A stretch of DNA of 64,000 nt from Whitmania pigra (taxonomy: Eukaryota > Annelida > Clitellata > Hirudinida > Haemopidae). Below the pieces are notes generated by a model, which was given only the letters and a program-made list of their open reading frames with translations, was not told the origin of the DNA and searched no databases. Positions 13,091-24,376 of this stretch are shown piece after piece (the stretch's first letter is position 1; every line of letters starts with the position of its first letter). The stretch is from the NCBI GenBank assembly GCA_021613335.1, contig JAJTWR010000182.1, positions 2,097,501 to 2,161,500 of the forward strand, in the 5' to 3' direction. A program made the position numbers and the translations under genes.

Positions 13091-13275
13091 AAGACTTACA
13101 TCCAAATAATACTAAATTTCGGTTGGTTAGTTACTTATTAACCTCCATTTTATAACTAGATGATTAGGACTTATTTATGCTACTAGATTTCACCTGCTCT
13201 AAGTATTTAGCGCTTGCAGCATAACTTGGACAAAAGTGTTTTTACAAATTGTGATAGTAACTATAACGGAATAAT

Positions 13276-13620
13276 AACTGTACTTTGAGTACATTGGAAT
13301 GAGTTGTTTAATGTTATTAATTATTGTTTAATTATGTATTATATTATTATTGTTATTAATTAATATTAATGTTCAGGTATACTTTGAACAACTGTACTTT
13401 GAGTACATTGGAATGAGGTGTTTAATGTTATTAATTATTGTTTAATTATGTATTATATTAGTATTGTTATTAATTAATATTAATGTTCAGGCATACTTTG
13501 AACAACTGTACTTTGAGTACATTGGAATGAGGTGTTTAATGTTATTAATTATTGTTTAATTATGTATTATATTAGTATTGTTATTAATTAATATTAATGT
13601 TCAGATATACGCATTGGTTT
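13276..13620 (+). repeat. Three tandem copies of a 114-bp unit
   Basis: AACTGTACTTTGAGTACATT occurs at 13276, 13390 and 13504, giving a period of exactly 114 bp with very few differences. A diverged fourth piece lies at about 13878-13960. Confidence 0.93.
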
Positions 13621-14140
13621 TTATTTTATTGATAAAATATTTATATTTGAATGATAATAACAATAGTGACGATAATGTTAATGATAATGTAATATACTAT
13701 AATGGATATTAATGATGATTATAATGACAATAATGATGATGGTTATGATAACAATAATATTATCATTACGTTATAGTTACTATCACAATTTGTAAATAAT
13801 AATAACTGTACTTTGATTACAAGTGATTACTAAGTGATGAGTAATATCGAAGTATGTCGTAAATACAAGACGAATGGAATGAGGTGTTTAATGTTATTAA
13901 TTATTGTTTAATCGTGTATTATATTGGTATTATTACTAATTAATATTAATGTTCAAATACATACATTGGTTCTTAATTTATTAATAAAATATTTATATTT
14001 GAATGATAATAATAATAGTGACGATAATATTAATGTTAATGATAACATAATATAATATAATATATTAATGGATATTAATGATGATTGTAATGACAATAAT
14101 GATGATGACGGTTATGATAATAATAATATTGTCATTACAT
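13610..14140 (+). repeat. Two diverged copies of a segment of about 150 bp
   Basis: AAAATATTTATATTTGAATG ... GGATATTAATGATGATTNTA occurs at about 13625-13770 and 13985-14135. Confidence 0.75.
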
Positions 14141-14768
14141 ATAATTCATATATTATGTATATAATAATATTCATCATTAATTACGATAATAATATGTCAA
14201 GATACAATGATTTTGTATCATTAAACTATAAATGTTTTATAGACGTCAAAAATTTTCAAAATTAACTTATAGATAATAACATTAAACTTATCGTCTAAAT
14301 TTAAATATCTTAGAATTATTCGAGCTAAGGTGTTTCCGCGATTTTAATGTTTAATTCAATAGTAATTAAATAATAATAATAAAGTAACAAATAGCATTAA
14401 ACAAAAGGTTTTGGCATTTTGACTCAATGAATTTTCTAATCGATTTAATGAAATTCGTCCAAAAACTCGGAAGATTTAAAAAATACAATTAATTGATATA
14501 AATATATATATATATATACATATGCAGTTTGTTTAGTTTTATTCCGATGAATTCATTGTCAAATATCATGTTGTTGATGCTTATTTTTAAGCTTTTTTTC
14601 TCATCAACATTAAGTTTGCCACTCAGAGGCTCAATTATTTTTCAAAAGCACTCCAACCGTTTGACGGAAGGTCCAAAACATTAGGCAAACTAAAAACGAT
14701 ATACAGGTGATGAGTAATATCGAAGTATGTCTTAAATACAATTCGACGCAAATTGGGCACAAGTGTTT

Positions 14769-15060
14769 TTGTCATTCTCGCATTATTATTATTAGAATGA
14801 CTTCATTGTCAAATGTCACGTTATTGAGCACGCCGTTCATTAGCGCATACGTTGTTATTGTCAATAACTAATTGAGATCATTGTTATTGTTATTACTGGA
14901 GAAATTAATAATATTAAGAATAACAACAACAAATAATAACTTGAATGATAAAAACATTCGATCTGCAAATGCAATGAAAACTGACATAACTTCGTCAAAA
15001 TGGAAACCAAAATATTTAACCGGTAGAACAATTCTACAATTAGGCCGACTCAATGTTAAA
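14769..15060 (+). repeat. 290-bp dispersed segment, copy 1
   Basis: GTGTTTTTGTCATTCTCGCA through ATTCGATCTGCAAATGCAAT to GTCAAAATGGAAACCAAAAT. A close copy is at 23083-23370, and more diverged copies are at 27057-27340 and 29206-29380. Confidence 0.8.
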
Positions 15061-15069
15061 TGAATGAAA

Positions 15070-15390
15070 TGCAGTTTATTATTATTATTATTATTATATT
15101 ATGAATATTATTAATATATAGTTAATAATTAATAAATAATAAATAATAATATGTAATAATTATTCATAATTATTAAATTATTATTAATAATTATAATTAT
15201 AACAATATATTATTATTAATAATTATAATTATAACAATATATTAATAATAATTTAATTATTAATTATTAATTATTAATTATTAATTATTTATTAATATTA
15301 TTCATATTATTAATATTATTAGTATTATTCATAATGTAATAATAAAAATTTTTATTATTAATATATAGTTAATAATTAATAATTTGCTAT
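15070..15390. repeat. Nearly pure A/T region with palindromic and tandem words
   Basis: Repeated TTATTATTAATAATTATAAT and ATTAATTATTAATTATT words can pair with each other. No gene. Confidence 0.75.
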
Positions 15391-15496
15391 TACTATAACG
15401 ATAGTAAATGTTATCATAAAAACGACGAAGAAATTGTTTAATTTAATATTATAATATGATATTTAATACGAAACCAACAGCGCCAAGAGTTTGTCT

Positions 15497-16440
15497 TATA
15501 ACTAATAACAAGTAATAACTTAGAAATAATCTTTAATTATTTATTTATTAATTACTTGTTATTTAATTAATATTACTTTATTCGATTTCTTTAAAACAGT
15601 AATCAACAAATTTAGAAATTATTGAGTGATTTTTTTTAAACATTATTTTTGATGTGGAATTAAATGCTGGCCAATTCAAAACATATTGTCAATTAATATT
15701 AAAATTTTCAAACAATTATAGCGCAATTTATTTTTTTAAATTTAAGTAACTTAAAATATCAATAAAAGTTGAGTTTTCTTTTTTTAGTTTATTATTAGTA
15801 ACTGTTCAGTAATGAATACATATTATTGCAAACTTAGCATTAAAGTTATTTAGCCAAAAAAAAAATTTAAAAAAACACCAAAATTGAAGTATTTGTCACT
15901 AATTTGTTGTAAGTCTCCCAAAATTTTAGAGATGTCAAAGGATACTAATTTTACAAAGATGAAAAAGCGATGTTTTATTAATGTCCGTTGCATGTCTAGA
16001 TGATTAGGACGGTGCTCCCGCAGCGGGGTTTGAACCCCGTGCTGCCATAGTGCCTTAACCGTTAGGCCATGCGGGCGTACTTTTCGAAGATGATTTGAGT
16101 TTATCGCACCTCAACATGTCCATGTAATCTGAGCAAAGGTGTTTTTGTATTTTGTTTAATTAATGATATTAATTTAATGTTACATCCGTTATTTTTGTAA
16201 AGTTATAATAAAATTTAAAAACAGTTATTAATAAATAGAAAAATTTAATTATATTTTCAAATATTAAAATATTTCTTATGATAATTTAATCTTAAAATGT
16301 TTATGATCTTGCTTTTAAATTTGCAATTATTTTAAACATAAATAAACTACTATTATAAAAAATAAAATTTGATTCAATAACAAACTAGTTATCCTTAATA
16401 TTCATCTTAATTAAAAAGCAAACCAAAAATTCTGAAAATC
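15497..16440 (+). repeat. Segmental duplication, copy B, with an insertion
   Basis: Same order of words as copy A, but about 125 bp (roughly 15937-16085), including the tRNA-like sequence, are inserted relative to copy A. Confidence 0.85.
16016..16076 (-). tRNA. tRNA-like sequence (tRNA-derived SINE head or degenerate tRNA)
   Basis: Read on the minus strand: a 7-nt acceptor arm GCCCGCA that pairs with TGCGGGA at six of seven positions, an A-box-like TGGCCTAACGG with a D arm GGCC...AGGC, and a perfect B box GGTTCAAACCC within a T stem CGGGG/CCCCG. Only about 10 nt stand where the 17-nt anticodon arm should be and the whole is 61 nt, so it cannot be a normal tRNA. It lies in a segment of about 125 bp absent from the sister copy near 11.4 kb, pointing to a SINE-like insertion. 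Confidence 0.55.
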
Positions 16441-16547
16441 TGAAAGAATGACTCGAAGCACTAATTCAGATCTGATTTGAACCTGCGAGTATAACTTGGA
16501 CAAAGGTTGTTTTGGCATTCTTATTATGACCCACTCGATTTAACGGA

Positions 16548-17290
16548 ATAGGAATGCCCTTCCAAATAAATTTGTGGGTCTTATGTCCGAAAGTGTTCAA
16601 TTGGATATATAATTTCTTCAAAGTCTCGCTTCCACTAATAACCTTCATGTCATCTGATCGGTCTTGGAGGTACTGCATCAGAATATCAGTGTGAGCTTTC
16701 AGCTCATCCACCACTGCTGCATTAGAAGATGCGGCCAACAGATTTTCTAAGTGCTGAAATTGATTAATTTGATTTAGAAGATGTATGACATTAACTTGCC
16801 TCTTTTAAGCTGCATAATATGTAAGATATAACAAACCTGAATTCCACTGGCGATCAATGAGCTGTTGTCTGTCCAATATATTTTGAACTTTGGATGGATG
16901 ATGGCGGCAGCTGTGACATCCATGTCGTTATATAAGTTCTGGAATCTTCGGTCAATGCCATCCAACAGTGCATTAATAAGTGGTTTGCATGATTTTGCAG
17001 ACACCATTTTGGCTCCCAGTTTCTCACGAAGCTTGCAAATCGTTGGCAACAGATATCCCGTGAACATGTTTTTCTCCGACTGTAATATATTCAATGCCTG
17101 GACGACTGGCTTCATGATAACCACATATTCATTAAGGAATGCCAGCTCTGCTGCTGTGGGGCGTGACACCCCCAGTTTAGTACAAACAACAGATAAAGCA
17201 TCTTCTCAGTTCTCATCAATCAAGCGTAACAGTCGTTCCACAGCAAAAACGTGTAACGAATTACATGTAATTCGATACTGCACAACACTG
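16548..17290 (-). mobile_element. hAT transposon, deletion derivative 1
   Basis: The 5' terminal repeat, read on the minus strand from 17290, is CAGTGTTGTGCAGTATCGAA and is shared with the copy at 20.1 kb. Coding remnants follow on the same strand. 17175-16853 encodes SRPTAAELAFLNEYVVIMKP and a helical hAT transposase core. A GT-AG intron of roughly 100 bp follows, and 16750-16570 encodes SSNAAVVDELKAHTDILMQY...SETLKKLYIQLNT. The sequence stops matching at QLNT, exactly where the other copy goes on into the hATC dimerisation domain, so the 3' end is lost. The BED finger is also missing. Confidence 0.75.
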
Positions 17291-18455
17291 TTAAAAAGTG
17301 CCTTCATATCATATCCGGATACATATGGCACTCAATAAAATGGCTAAATACAAATACAAAATACTGTTAGGGCTGCCAATAGAAATTTCTTCTTGTCCCT
17401 CCCGACGTCACTTTTCAAATTAGTTATGATAGTCACATAAGTAAGTTTAATGAATACAAAGATTTAATTAAAGCATTAATTAGTAGTAATTTATAACTTT
17501 CACAAGAGATCATAAAAATAGGTTTTAGTCTAACTTTTATACATATTTTATATCTACTATGTATTGATACAATGAAAAATGTTACATAGACGTCCAAAAA
17601 TTTCGGACTGGATTCAGCCGCACAATACACATAATAACATTAAACTTATTGTCTGAATTTAAATATCTTAGGATAATTCAAGCTAAGGTGTTTCCATGAT
17701 TTTAATGTCTAATTCAATAGTAATTAAATGACGTTAATAAATATTTAGTTAATGTACAATTAAATGAGTAAAGATTATATTTTAAATTGTTTGTACTAAA
17801 AAGTATTTGTAGTTATTAATTAATTTCTAATAAAAAATCTGATTATGATGATATAGCTAATATTAAACTATTTTTAAATTTCATCAATTAACATTACGGC
17901 ATATTATAATTTTTACATAATTTAAATTAATTTTTATAAATCAATTTACCATTTTTTTGGTAAAACATCAAAAAACCTTATTGTACAAGCCGCCTCTTGA
18001 AGGATTCCAGAAAAATTCCAAAAAAAAAATTATAGTTAAAATTAGTAAAATTGTTCTATTAATTCTCATTTACAATGAAACGGTCCAAAAATCTAAAGTA
18101 AAGGTAAAATAGATGATGAGGAATATCGAAGTATTTTATAAATACAAGACGACGCAAATCGTGCACAGGTGTTTTTGTCATTCTCCCTTTAGTAATAGTA
18201 ATCTTTAATTAATAAATAAGTAATTGATTTATACTTATAATAATAAATACAATATTATATATAATAATTGCGGTATGCAATTGTTAATATTACTTAATTT
18301 CCCTCATCTTTTCTTTTGCACATTCTGAAAACATCAAAGTCGGACACTCTTCACAGACCAAAATACTTGGTCGGAACACTCATCAGCAATTATACGTTTT
18401 AACTTAAAATTCTTGGAAATATTTGTTGTTCTTAAAGACTTAATATTTAGTTTGT

Positions 18456-18532
18456 CAAGTCGGTGATCCCATAATGAGGTTCGATTCCGAATTAGCAGCG
18501 ACAACAACAACAACAGGATTCTGTTTCAATCA
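18456..18532 (+). repeat. Short interspersed repeat, member 2, with B-box-like word
   Basis: CGGTGATCCCATAATGAGGTTCGATTCCGA carries GGTTCGATTCC, a tRNA B-box-like element, then (ACA)n and GGATTCTGTTTCAATCAA. The 25.6-kb copy is closest. Confidence 0.5.
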
Positions 18533-18856
18533 AACTTTTCCAGCGATTTGATGGACGTTTTCCAAAAACTTGGTCTTTCGGAAGAACTCATTGATATAAG
18601 AATATTGAATTGTAACTGTCGAGATTAGCGATTTAATTTGAGTAAAGGTATTTTTGGAATTCGCATGTTAATACATCAACATTGAGCGAAGAGAAGTAGA
18701 TCGTTGAAAGTTAACATCATAATAAAGGTGTTTCTGTATATTTTGTGTTACTTAAATTGGCATAAATGTCTTATTGACAGCTATTATTAATTTATTTTTT
18801 ATTATTAGTTTTCATTATTATGATTACTATTTTTATTACGCAAATCTTATTAATTG

Positions 18857-18935
18857 TTAGGACGGTGATCCCAAATGTTGTTCGACTAAAAGATAACAAT
18901 GACATCAGCAACAGCATTCAGTTCCAACTAAGCCC
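18857..18935 (+). repeat. Short interspersed repeat, member 3
   Basis: TTAGGACGGTGATCCCAAAT followed by TGTTGTTCGACTAAAAGATA and CAGTTCCAACTAAGC. Closest to the 13.0-kb copy. Confidence 0.5.
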
Positions 18936-19913
18936 AAAAATTCAACATGGATGTTGAGAAATGACGATTTCACTGAATTTTTTAAATTTAAAGGTATTTA
19001 GCGCATCACAACTTGGACAATGGTGTTTTTATAAATTGTGATAATAACGAAATAATAACTGTAGTTTTTTTAAAGAAATATTTACTAATAATAATGAAAT
19101 ATTTTAAAGCCACAAAAAAAACAAATGTTATAATTATCATACGGACCATATTACTTGCAATTATAAATGAAGTTATTTATTACAAATATTTACAAAACAT
19201 TGAAATAATCACAACAATAATCAGCATATAACACTATTCTACATATATTCTGTCAATCACAATCACAAGACCAAGCTCCCGAGGGGCATCCAATGTTTTT
19301 ATTAAAATTGTTTTATTACTTCTCGCTTACAATGAAAAAGTCCAAAAAATTAGATGAAATATAAGACAACTTGTTAGGTGATGAGGAATATCGAAGTATG
19401 TTATAAATACAAGACGACTCAAATCGTGCACAGGTGTTTTATTATATTATGTTTAATATATAATAAATATAAATATAATATGTATTAAATTAAATATATT
19501 TAATATAAATAATATTAATATTTAAAATAAATTATATTAAAGAAAAATTTAATATATTAATTAATAAATATTAAATTAAATAATATAATAAATAATAAAA
19601 TAATTATTATTATTTATAATAATATACAATTATTATTAAATATAGAGAAAATGTAAAAAATAAAAACCCATCTAATATTGAATTGTAAACTGTCAAAATG
19701 AAACATAGCGATTTAATTTGAGAAAAGGGGTTTTATTTTAATTCTCGTTTTAATAATAATAATAACAACGTTATTTATTTCGGCAGTAATAACAATAAAT
19801 GTATTAATAAGTATTGTAATGTTAAATAATAAATATTATAAAGAATGAATACTATCACACAATAATAGCGCAACGAGATAATTATTTTTTCAAATTTAAA
19901 TAAATGTGTAACA

Positions 19914-19953
19914 ACAATGGTAATAATAATAATAATAATAATAATATAATAAT

Positions 19954-19996
<43 letters not shown>

Positions 19997-20000
19997 GTTT
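19914..20000. repeat. (AAT)n array
   Basis: Roughly 25 AAT units with two small breaks. Confidence 0.9.
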
Positions 20001-20118
20001 AAACAAAAGGTGGTTTTGGCATTTTGACTCAATGAACTTTCAAATCGATTTCATGGAATCGTCCAAAAACTCGGAAGATTTAAATACAATTAATTGATAT
20101 ATATATATATAATATATA

Positions 20119-21455
20119 CAGTGTTGTGCAGTATCGAATTACATGTAATTCGTTACTGTAATTAATTACATTTTTTGGTAATTTTTACTTGTAACAATTA
20201 CAAAAAAAAATTGTGTACTCGTACTTGTAACAAATTACTATTTTTGGTCATACTTTTAATTCGTTACCTTTTTGGCGCAAGACGTTACAAAGTAACATAA
20301 ATAACATTTTAAATTAGTTTAATTTATTTAAAAATTTAAATTCTAGATTGTTATTCTTTGGTTCGTTCGAGAACCTTCCCCTTCCCGATCATCGCTCATT
20401 TGTTATTGTGGTTATCGCCGGTCGTTTTTGTTTTAAATCGGAAATTGTTGATTAGTCATACCGAAGCTTTTTTAATATATAATATTATATACATATAATA
20501 ATATAAGATTTAATAAATCGTAGTATGGATTCATTTGAAACCATTTTTAGTGTCGTTAGCGAAGATAAGAGGAACAAGGGTGAAGATAGTCCGTGGCCGT
20601 ATTTGAAGAAAATGTTCAGATTTCAATCAAAGGAAAATCATATAAGTATGCATGCCTACTCTGCCAACAGAAACAAAAACTACATGTTCAGCATATGAAG
20701 GTTCTTCTTCTAACTTAAAGAACCACGTGGAACGCATGCATCCAACAGAAGTTAACGATTGTCAAGCTTGATGAGAAACTGGTAGCCAAAATAGCATCTT
20801 CTAATGCAGCAAAGATGGACGAGCTTTGAGCTCTCGTTCATCTGATGCTGACAGTATTGAAGACAGTTTCTTCAATTGCACAAGGTCAACTGATATTCTA
20901 ATGCAGTATCTTCGAGACCGATCAGATGACATGAACATTATTACTGGAAGCGATACCCTGAAGAAATTATTTATCCAGTTGAACACTCCTCTGCCAGCTA
21001 GTGCAGCTGTTGAACGTTTATTCAGCTCTGCTGGTATGACAAAGAACAGCTGAAGGACCATAATGAGTGACAAACTATTCGAGGACTTAGTTATGTTAAA
21101 AATTAACAAAAATTTGTGATTGTAATGTAATAAATAATAAAAACACCAAAAGAATGCATTAGTTCAAATGTTATTACTTAATGACTGTTAGTACTAGCAG
21201 TTAATACCAGTAATTGTTTTAACGATAAGAGAAACAATTCCTTTTAAATAATACGGAATGATGTATGATCACAATAATGGCGGCATCAAAGTTACTTGTA
21301 ATTTTTACTTAAAAGTAACTTTTAGACGCTGTAACTTTTAACTTTTACTTGAGTAAATTTTTGAGACAATACTCTTACTTATACTTAAGTAGCTTTTTGA
21401 GCTATTACTTTTACTTGTAACTAGTTACCGAAATGAGGTAATTTTTACAACACTG
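20119..21455 (+). mobile_element. hAT transposon, deletion derivative 2, both ends present
   Basis: The left end CAGTGTTGT (20119) and right end ACAACACTG (to 21455) are terminal inverted repeats. They sit in TA-rich flanks, so the 8-bp target duplication cannot be read with certainty. Subterminal regions hold palindromes such as ATTACATGTAAT and repeated TTACTTGTAA-type words. Length 1,337 bp, too short for a full hAT element; the middle of the transposase is deleted. Confidence 0.82.
20525..21119 (+). pseudogene. Broken hAT transposase (BED finger plus hATC domain)
   Basis: It starts with ATG (MDSFETIFSVV). A BED-type zinc finger is visible across a frameshift: CLLC in one frame and NLKNHVERMH in the next. 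An internal deletion then joins it to DILMQYLRDRSDDM and the hATC block LPASAAVERLFSSAG, with further frame breaks before DKLFEDLVMLKIN. The ILMQYLxDRSDDM block is nearly identical to the copy at 16.6 kb, so both come from one family. Not functional as it stands. Confidence 0.75.
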
Positions 21456-21588
21456 TATATATATATATGTAGTTTGTTTAGTTTTATCCTAATGAATTCT
21501 TTGTTAAATGTCATATTATCGATATACTCCAACGATTTGCCGGAAGGTCCAAAAATTTAGAGGATATGAAAACGATGGCCTAGGTGAT

Positions 21589-23032
21589 GGTGACCCGTCA
21601 TAACAGCCCGGCGACAGAATAGCCCCGACAAAACAGCCCCGTCAAAATAGCACGGCGTCAAAATAGCTCAAGACAAAATAGCCCCGACAAAACCGCCCCG
21701 ACAAAACAGCCCCGTCGAAACAGCCCGGCGTCAAAATAGCCCAGGACAGAAAAATCCCGTCAAAATGGCCCAGTCAAAATAGCCCCGACAAAATAGCCCG
21801 GCGACAACATAGCCCAGGACAAAACAACCCGGCGACAAAATAGCTCGGCGACATAATAGCCCCGTCAAAATAGCCCCATGATAACTCCATGTCAAAGTAT
21901 TTTTTAAAAATGTTGTGAAACTGAATCAAAATTTAATTCGAAATTAGTGGCTTGAATGCTTTGATCGTTTTGAGTATTGTTTGTTGTTATTATTGTTCTC
22001 CAGAAGTTTAATTTGCATAGTCTTGCTTATTCAAATTTGTATCTGGCTTACAAATTTGTGTTGACATTATTTTTTTTTTTTTTATTTATTTATTTATTGA
22101 AACCAAAAAGAGGGCCACAAGTGACCGCTAACACAAATTGGTGTCTGGTAATCAGTACATATAGAGTGCATATACCAAATTTAGGTCAATTAAATTGTTA
22201 GAAACTTTTTCAAGTCAGTGTTGGAAATGCAGGCCTTAAACCGACTATGAGTTGTAGAGTTGACAATATCTGGGGGCAGAGAGTTCCAGGGTTTCGCGAT
22301 TCGGTTGGTGAAGAAATGGAGCCTGTGAGTAGTTGAGCACTTTTCAGGGCGTAGACGGAGGGTATGGCCACGAGTGCGAGATGACAGGAAATTGGGGAAT
22401 TTGGAGACGACGCAGTGAGTGAAGCTGTGTAACATTTTGTTATCCTGATCACAAGTTGCTTGTGAGGGGTCGTTTTCAAAATTGAAATACGTTTTGAACA
22501 GATTAAGAAATTTTCTGAACCAGTCAATTCTACGATCATTCATGCTGATGTCTTGTGAGAAAGACTCTTTTCCAAGAATCAATAACAATGAAATCATTGA
22601 TGTTTTAGCATCGACTAGTGAAACGATGAAAAAGCTGTTATAATAGTTAATAGTGGATAGAATTTTTAGACTCTAGTGTTTCTTATGTTTAAGTTGATCA
22701 AAGTAGGAGTTAAATAAAAGTTCCCGGGCCGGTTTTTTAAGCCAGTCCGACCCTGGTGACAGGGCTGTTTTGACGGGGCTATTTTGTCGCCGGGCTATTT
22801 TGTCGCCGGGTTGTTTTGTCCTGGGCTATTTTGTCGGGGCTATTTTGACTGGGCCATTTTGACGGGATTTTTCCGTCCTGGGCTATTTTGACGCCGGGCT
22901 GTTTCGACGGGGCTGTTTTGTCGGGGCGGTTTTGTCGGGGCTGTTTTGTCTTGAGCTATTTTGACGCCGGGCTGTTTTGACGGGGCTGTTTTGTCGGGGC
23001 TATTCTGTCGCCGGGCTGTTATGACGGGGTGC
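21589..23032. mobile_element. Foldback element with 0.28-kb subrepeat arms
   Basis: The left arm (21589 to about 21883) and right arm (about 22756 to 23032) are near-perfect inverted repeats. Each is made of about 20 degenerate 13-17-nt units of the form GACAAAATAGCCC or GTCAAAACAGCCCC, GC-rich in AT-rich surroundings. The ends read GGTGACCCGTC and (other strand) GCACCCCGTC. The 10-bp direct repeat CCTAGGTGAT flanks it (21579-21588 and 23033-23042). The loop contains a LINE 3' end and no transposase. Long arms with about 10-bp target duplications resemble non-autonomous Mutator-like or Foldback elements; the superfamily is inference. Confidence 0.85.
22079..22600 (-). pseudogene. 3' end of a non-LTR retrotransposon (LINE) inside the foldback loop
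   Basis: On the minus strand from about 22597 the frame encodes a typical C-terminal tail of LINE reverse transcriptase proteins: RTRGHTLRLRPEKCSTT, then FFTNRIAKPWNSLPPDIVN and SRFKACI, stopping near 22199. A short 3' UTR follows, with GTGGCCCTCTTTTTGGTTTC and then an (AAAT)n tail (22076-22097), the usual 3' end of CR1-like LINEs. The endonuclease and catalytic reverse transcriptase domains are absent; this is a 5'-truncated copy. Confidence 0.75.
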
Positions 23033-23082
23033 CCTAGGTGATGAGTAATATCGAAGTATGTCTTAAATACAATTCAGCACAG

Positions 23083-23370
23083 GTGTTTTTGTCATTCTCG
23101 CATTATTATTATTAGAATAAATTCATTGTCAAATGTCATGCTATTGAGCACGCCATTCGTAAGGTTAGCGCGAACGTTGTTATCGTCAATAACCAATTGA
23201 GATCATTGTTATTGTTGTTATTGGAGAAATTAATAATGTTAAGAATAACAACTAATAAATAATAAATAAATAATAACTTGAATGATAAAAACATTCGATC
23301 TGCAAATGCAATGAAAGCTGACATTACTTCGTCAAAATGGAAACCAAAATATTTAACCGCTAGAACAATT
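23083..23370 (+). repeat. 290-bp dispersed segment, copy 2
   Basis: Near-identical to 14769-15060 over its whole length; it begins just after the right target duplication of the foldback element. Confidence 0.8.
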
Positions 23371-23736
23371 TCATTGAAAAGCTACTTATTTTAGTTTCAA
23401 GAAAACGTAATCATTATAATTAACTTTTTAATTATTAATTACCTTTTCGATATTTTTTATTATTAATTATTTCAGACAAACTAAGTCGCATTTAATGACA
23501 TTAGCCACATAGTTAGGCCGACTCAATAAATAAAAAAATAATTTATCAAACAACTCATTACAACCGTTCTCTATCGGTCAGTGATGTAAATGTTTGAAAA
23601 TAAAAAACCACTCAGGTGCATTATTTTAAAGCTTATTTTCTCAGCAACAATTCTTTTGCCACTCAAAGACCAAATTATCTTTCAAAAGCTCTCCAATGAT
23701 TTGCCGGAAGGTCCAAAAAATTACATGAGTTAAAAC

Positions 23737-23800
23737 ATTTATTTATTTATTTATTTATTTGATTATAGTCCGTTGCATAACTGAGATGATTTGGACTTAT
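23737..23800 (-). repeat. LINE 3' tail with (AAAT)n, copy 2
   Basis: Matches the 33.85-kb copy (GATTATAGTCCGTTGCATAA), with five ATTT units on its left. It is orientated as a minus-strand 3' end. The coding part is absent. Confidence 0.55.
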
Positions 23801-24376
23801 TCATGAGTTAAAGCGATATAATGAGGAATATACATAGATAGTATGTCGTAAATACAAGACGACGCAAATCGGGCACAGGTGTTTTTGTCATTCTCGCCTT
23901 GTTAATAATAACCTTTAATTAATAATGTATTATTTAATTTGTATCTATTTATTATTTTTTTATTTGGTTTCCTTAATATATTAAGTAAAAAATTTACAAA
24001 CGTTTTAGTAATTTTGTTTGTATAAAATCAAGTAAAATTCATATATTTCCAATATTCTTTTCATCTATAGTGCATGATCAACAGATATGGTAATTCACCA
24101 TAAATGTAACAAGACCATAAATAGAATTAACACTTTTTTTGAGGCTTATTAAAACTGAAACATAATAAAAAATTTGCAACAAAAAATACATATCAGTTTT
24201 CAGGTCTTCCCCACATTTAATTAGCTCTTACTCTCTTAAAACTTTCTAAACTTGCTGACAACATCTCTGAAATTTAACTCTTCTTAAAATTTCAGACTCT
24301 GACATATTTAGCAAGTTTTATGTCTTTATTTGTCCTCACCATATCGCTGGGATGTTTCTCTAAACCTATCTATAAT

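Larger units (their letters stand above)
17300..20110. other. AT-rich mosaic without a gene
   Basis: Contains motif copies at 17687, 18168, 18727, 19022 and 19433, near-pure A/T between 19440 and 19650, and an AAT array at 19914-20000. No coding frame with a recognisable domain. Confidence 0.5.
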
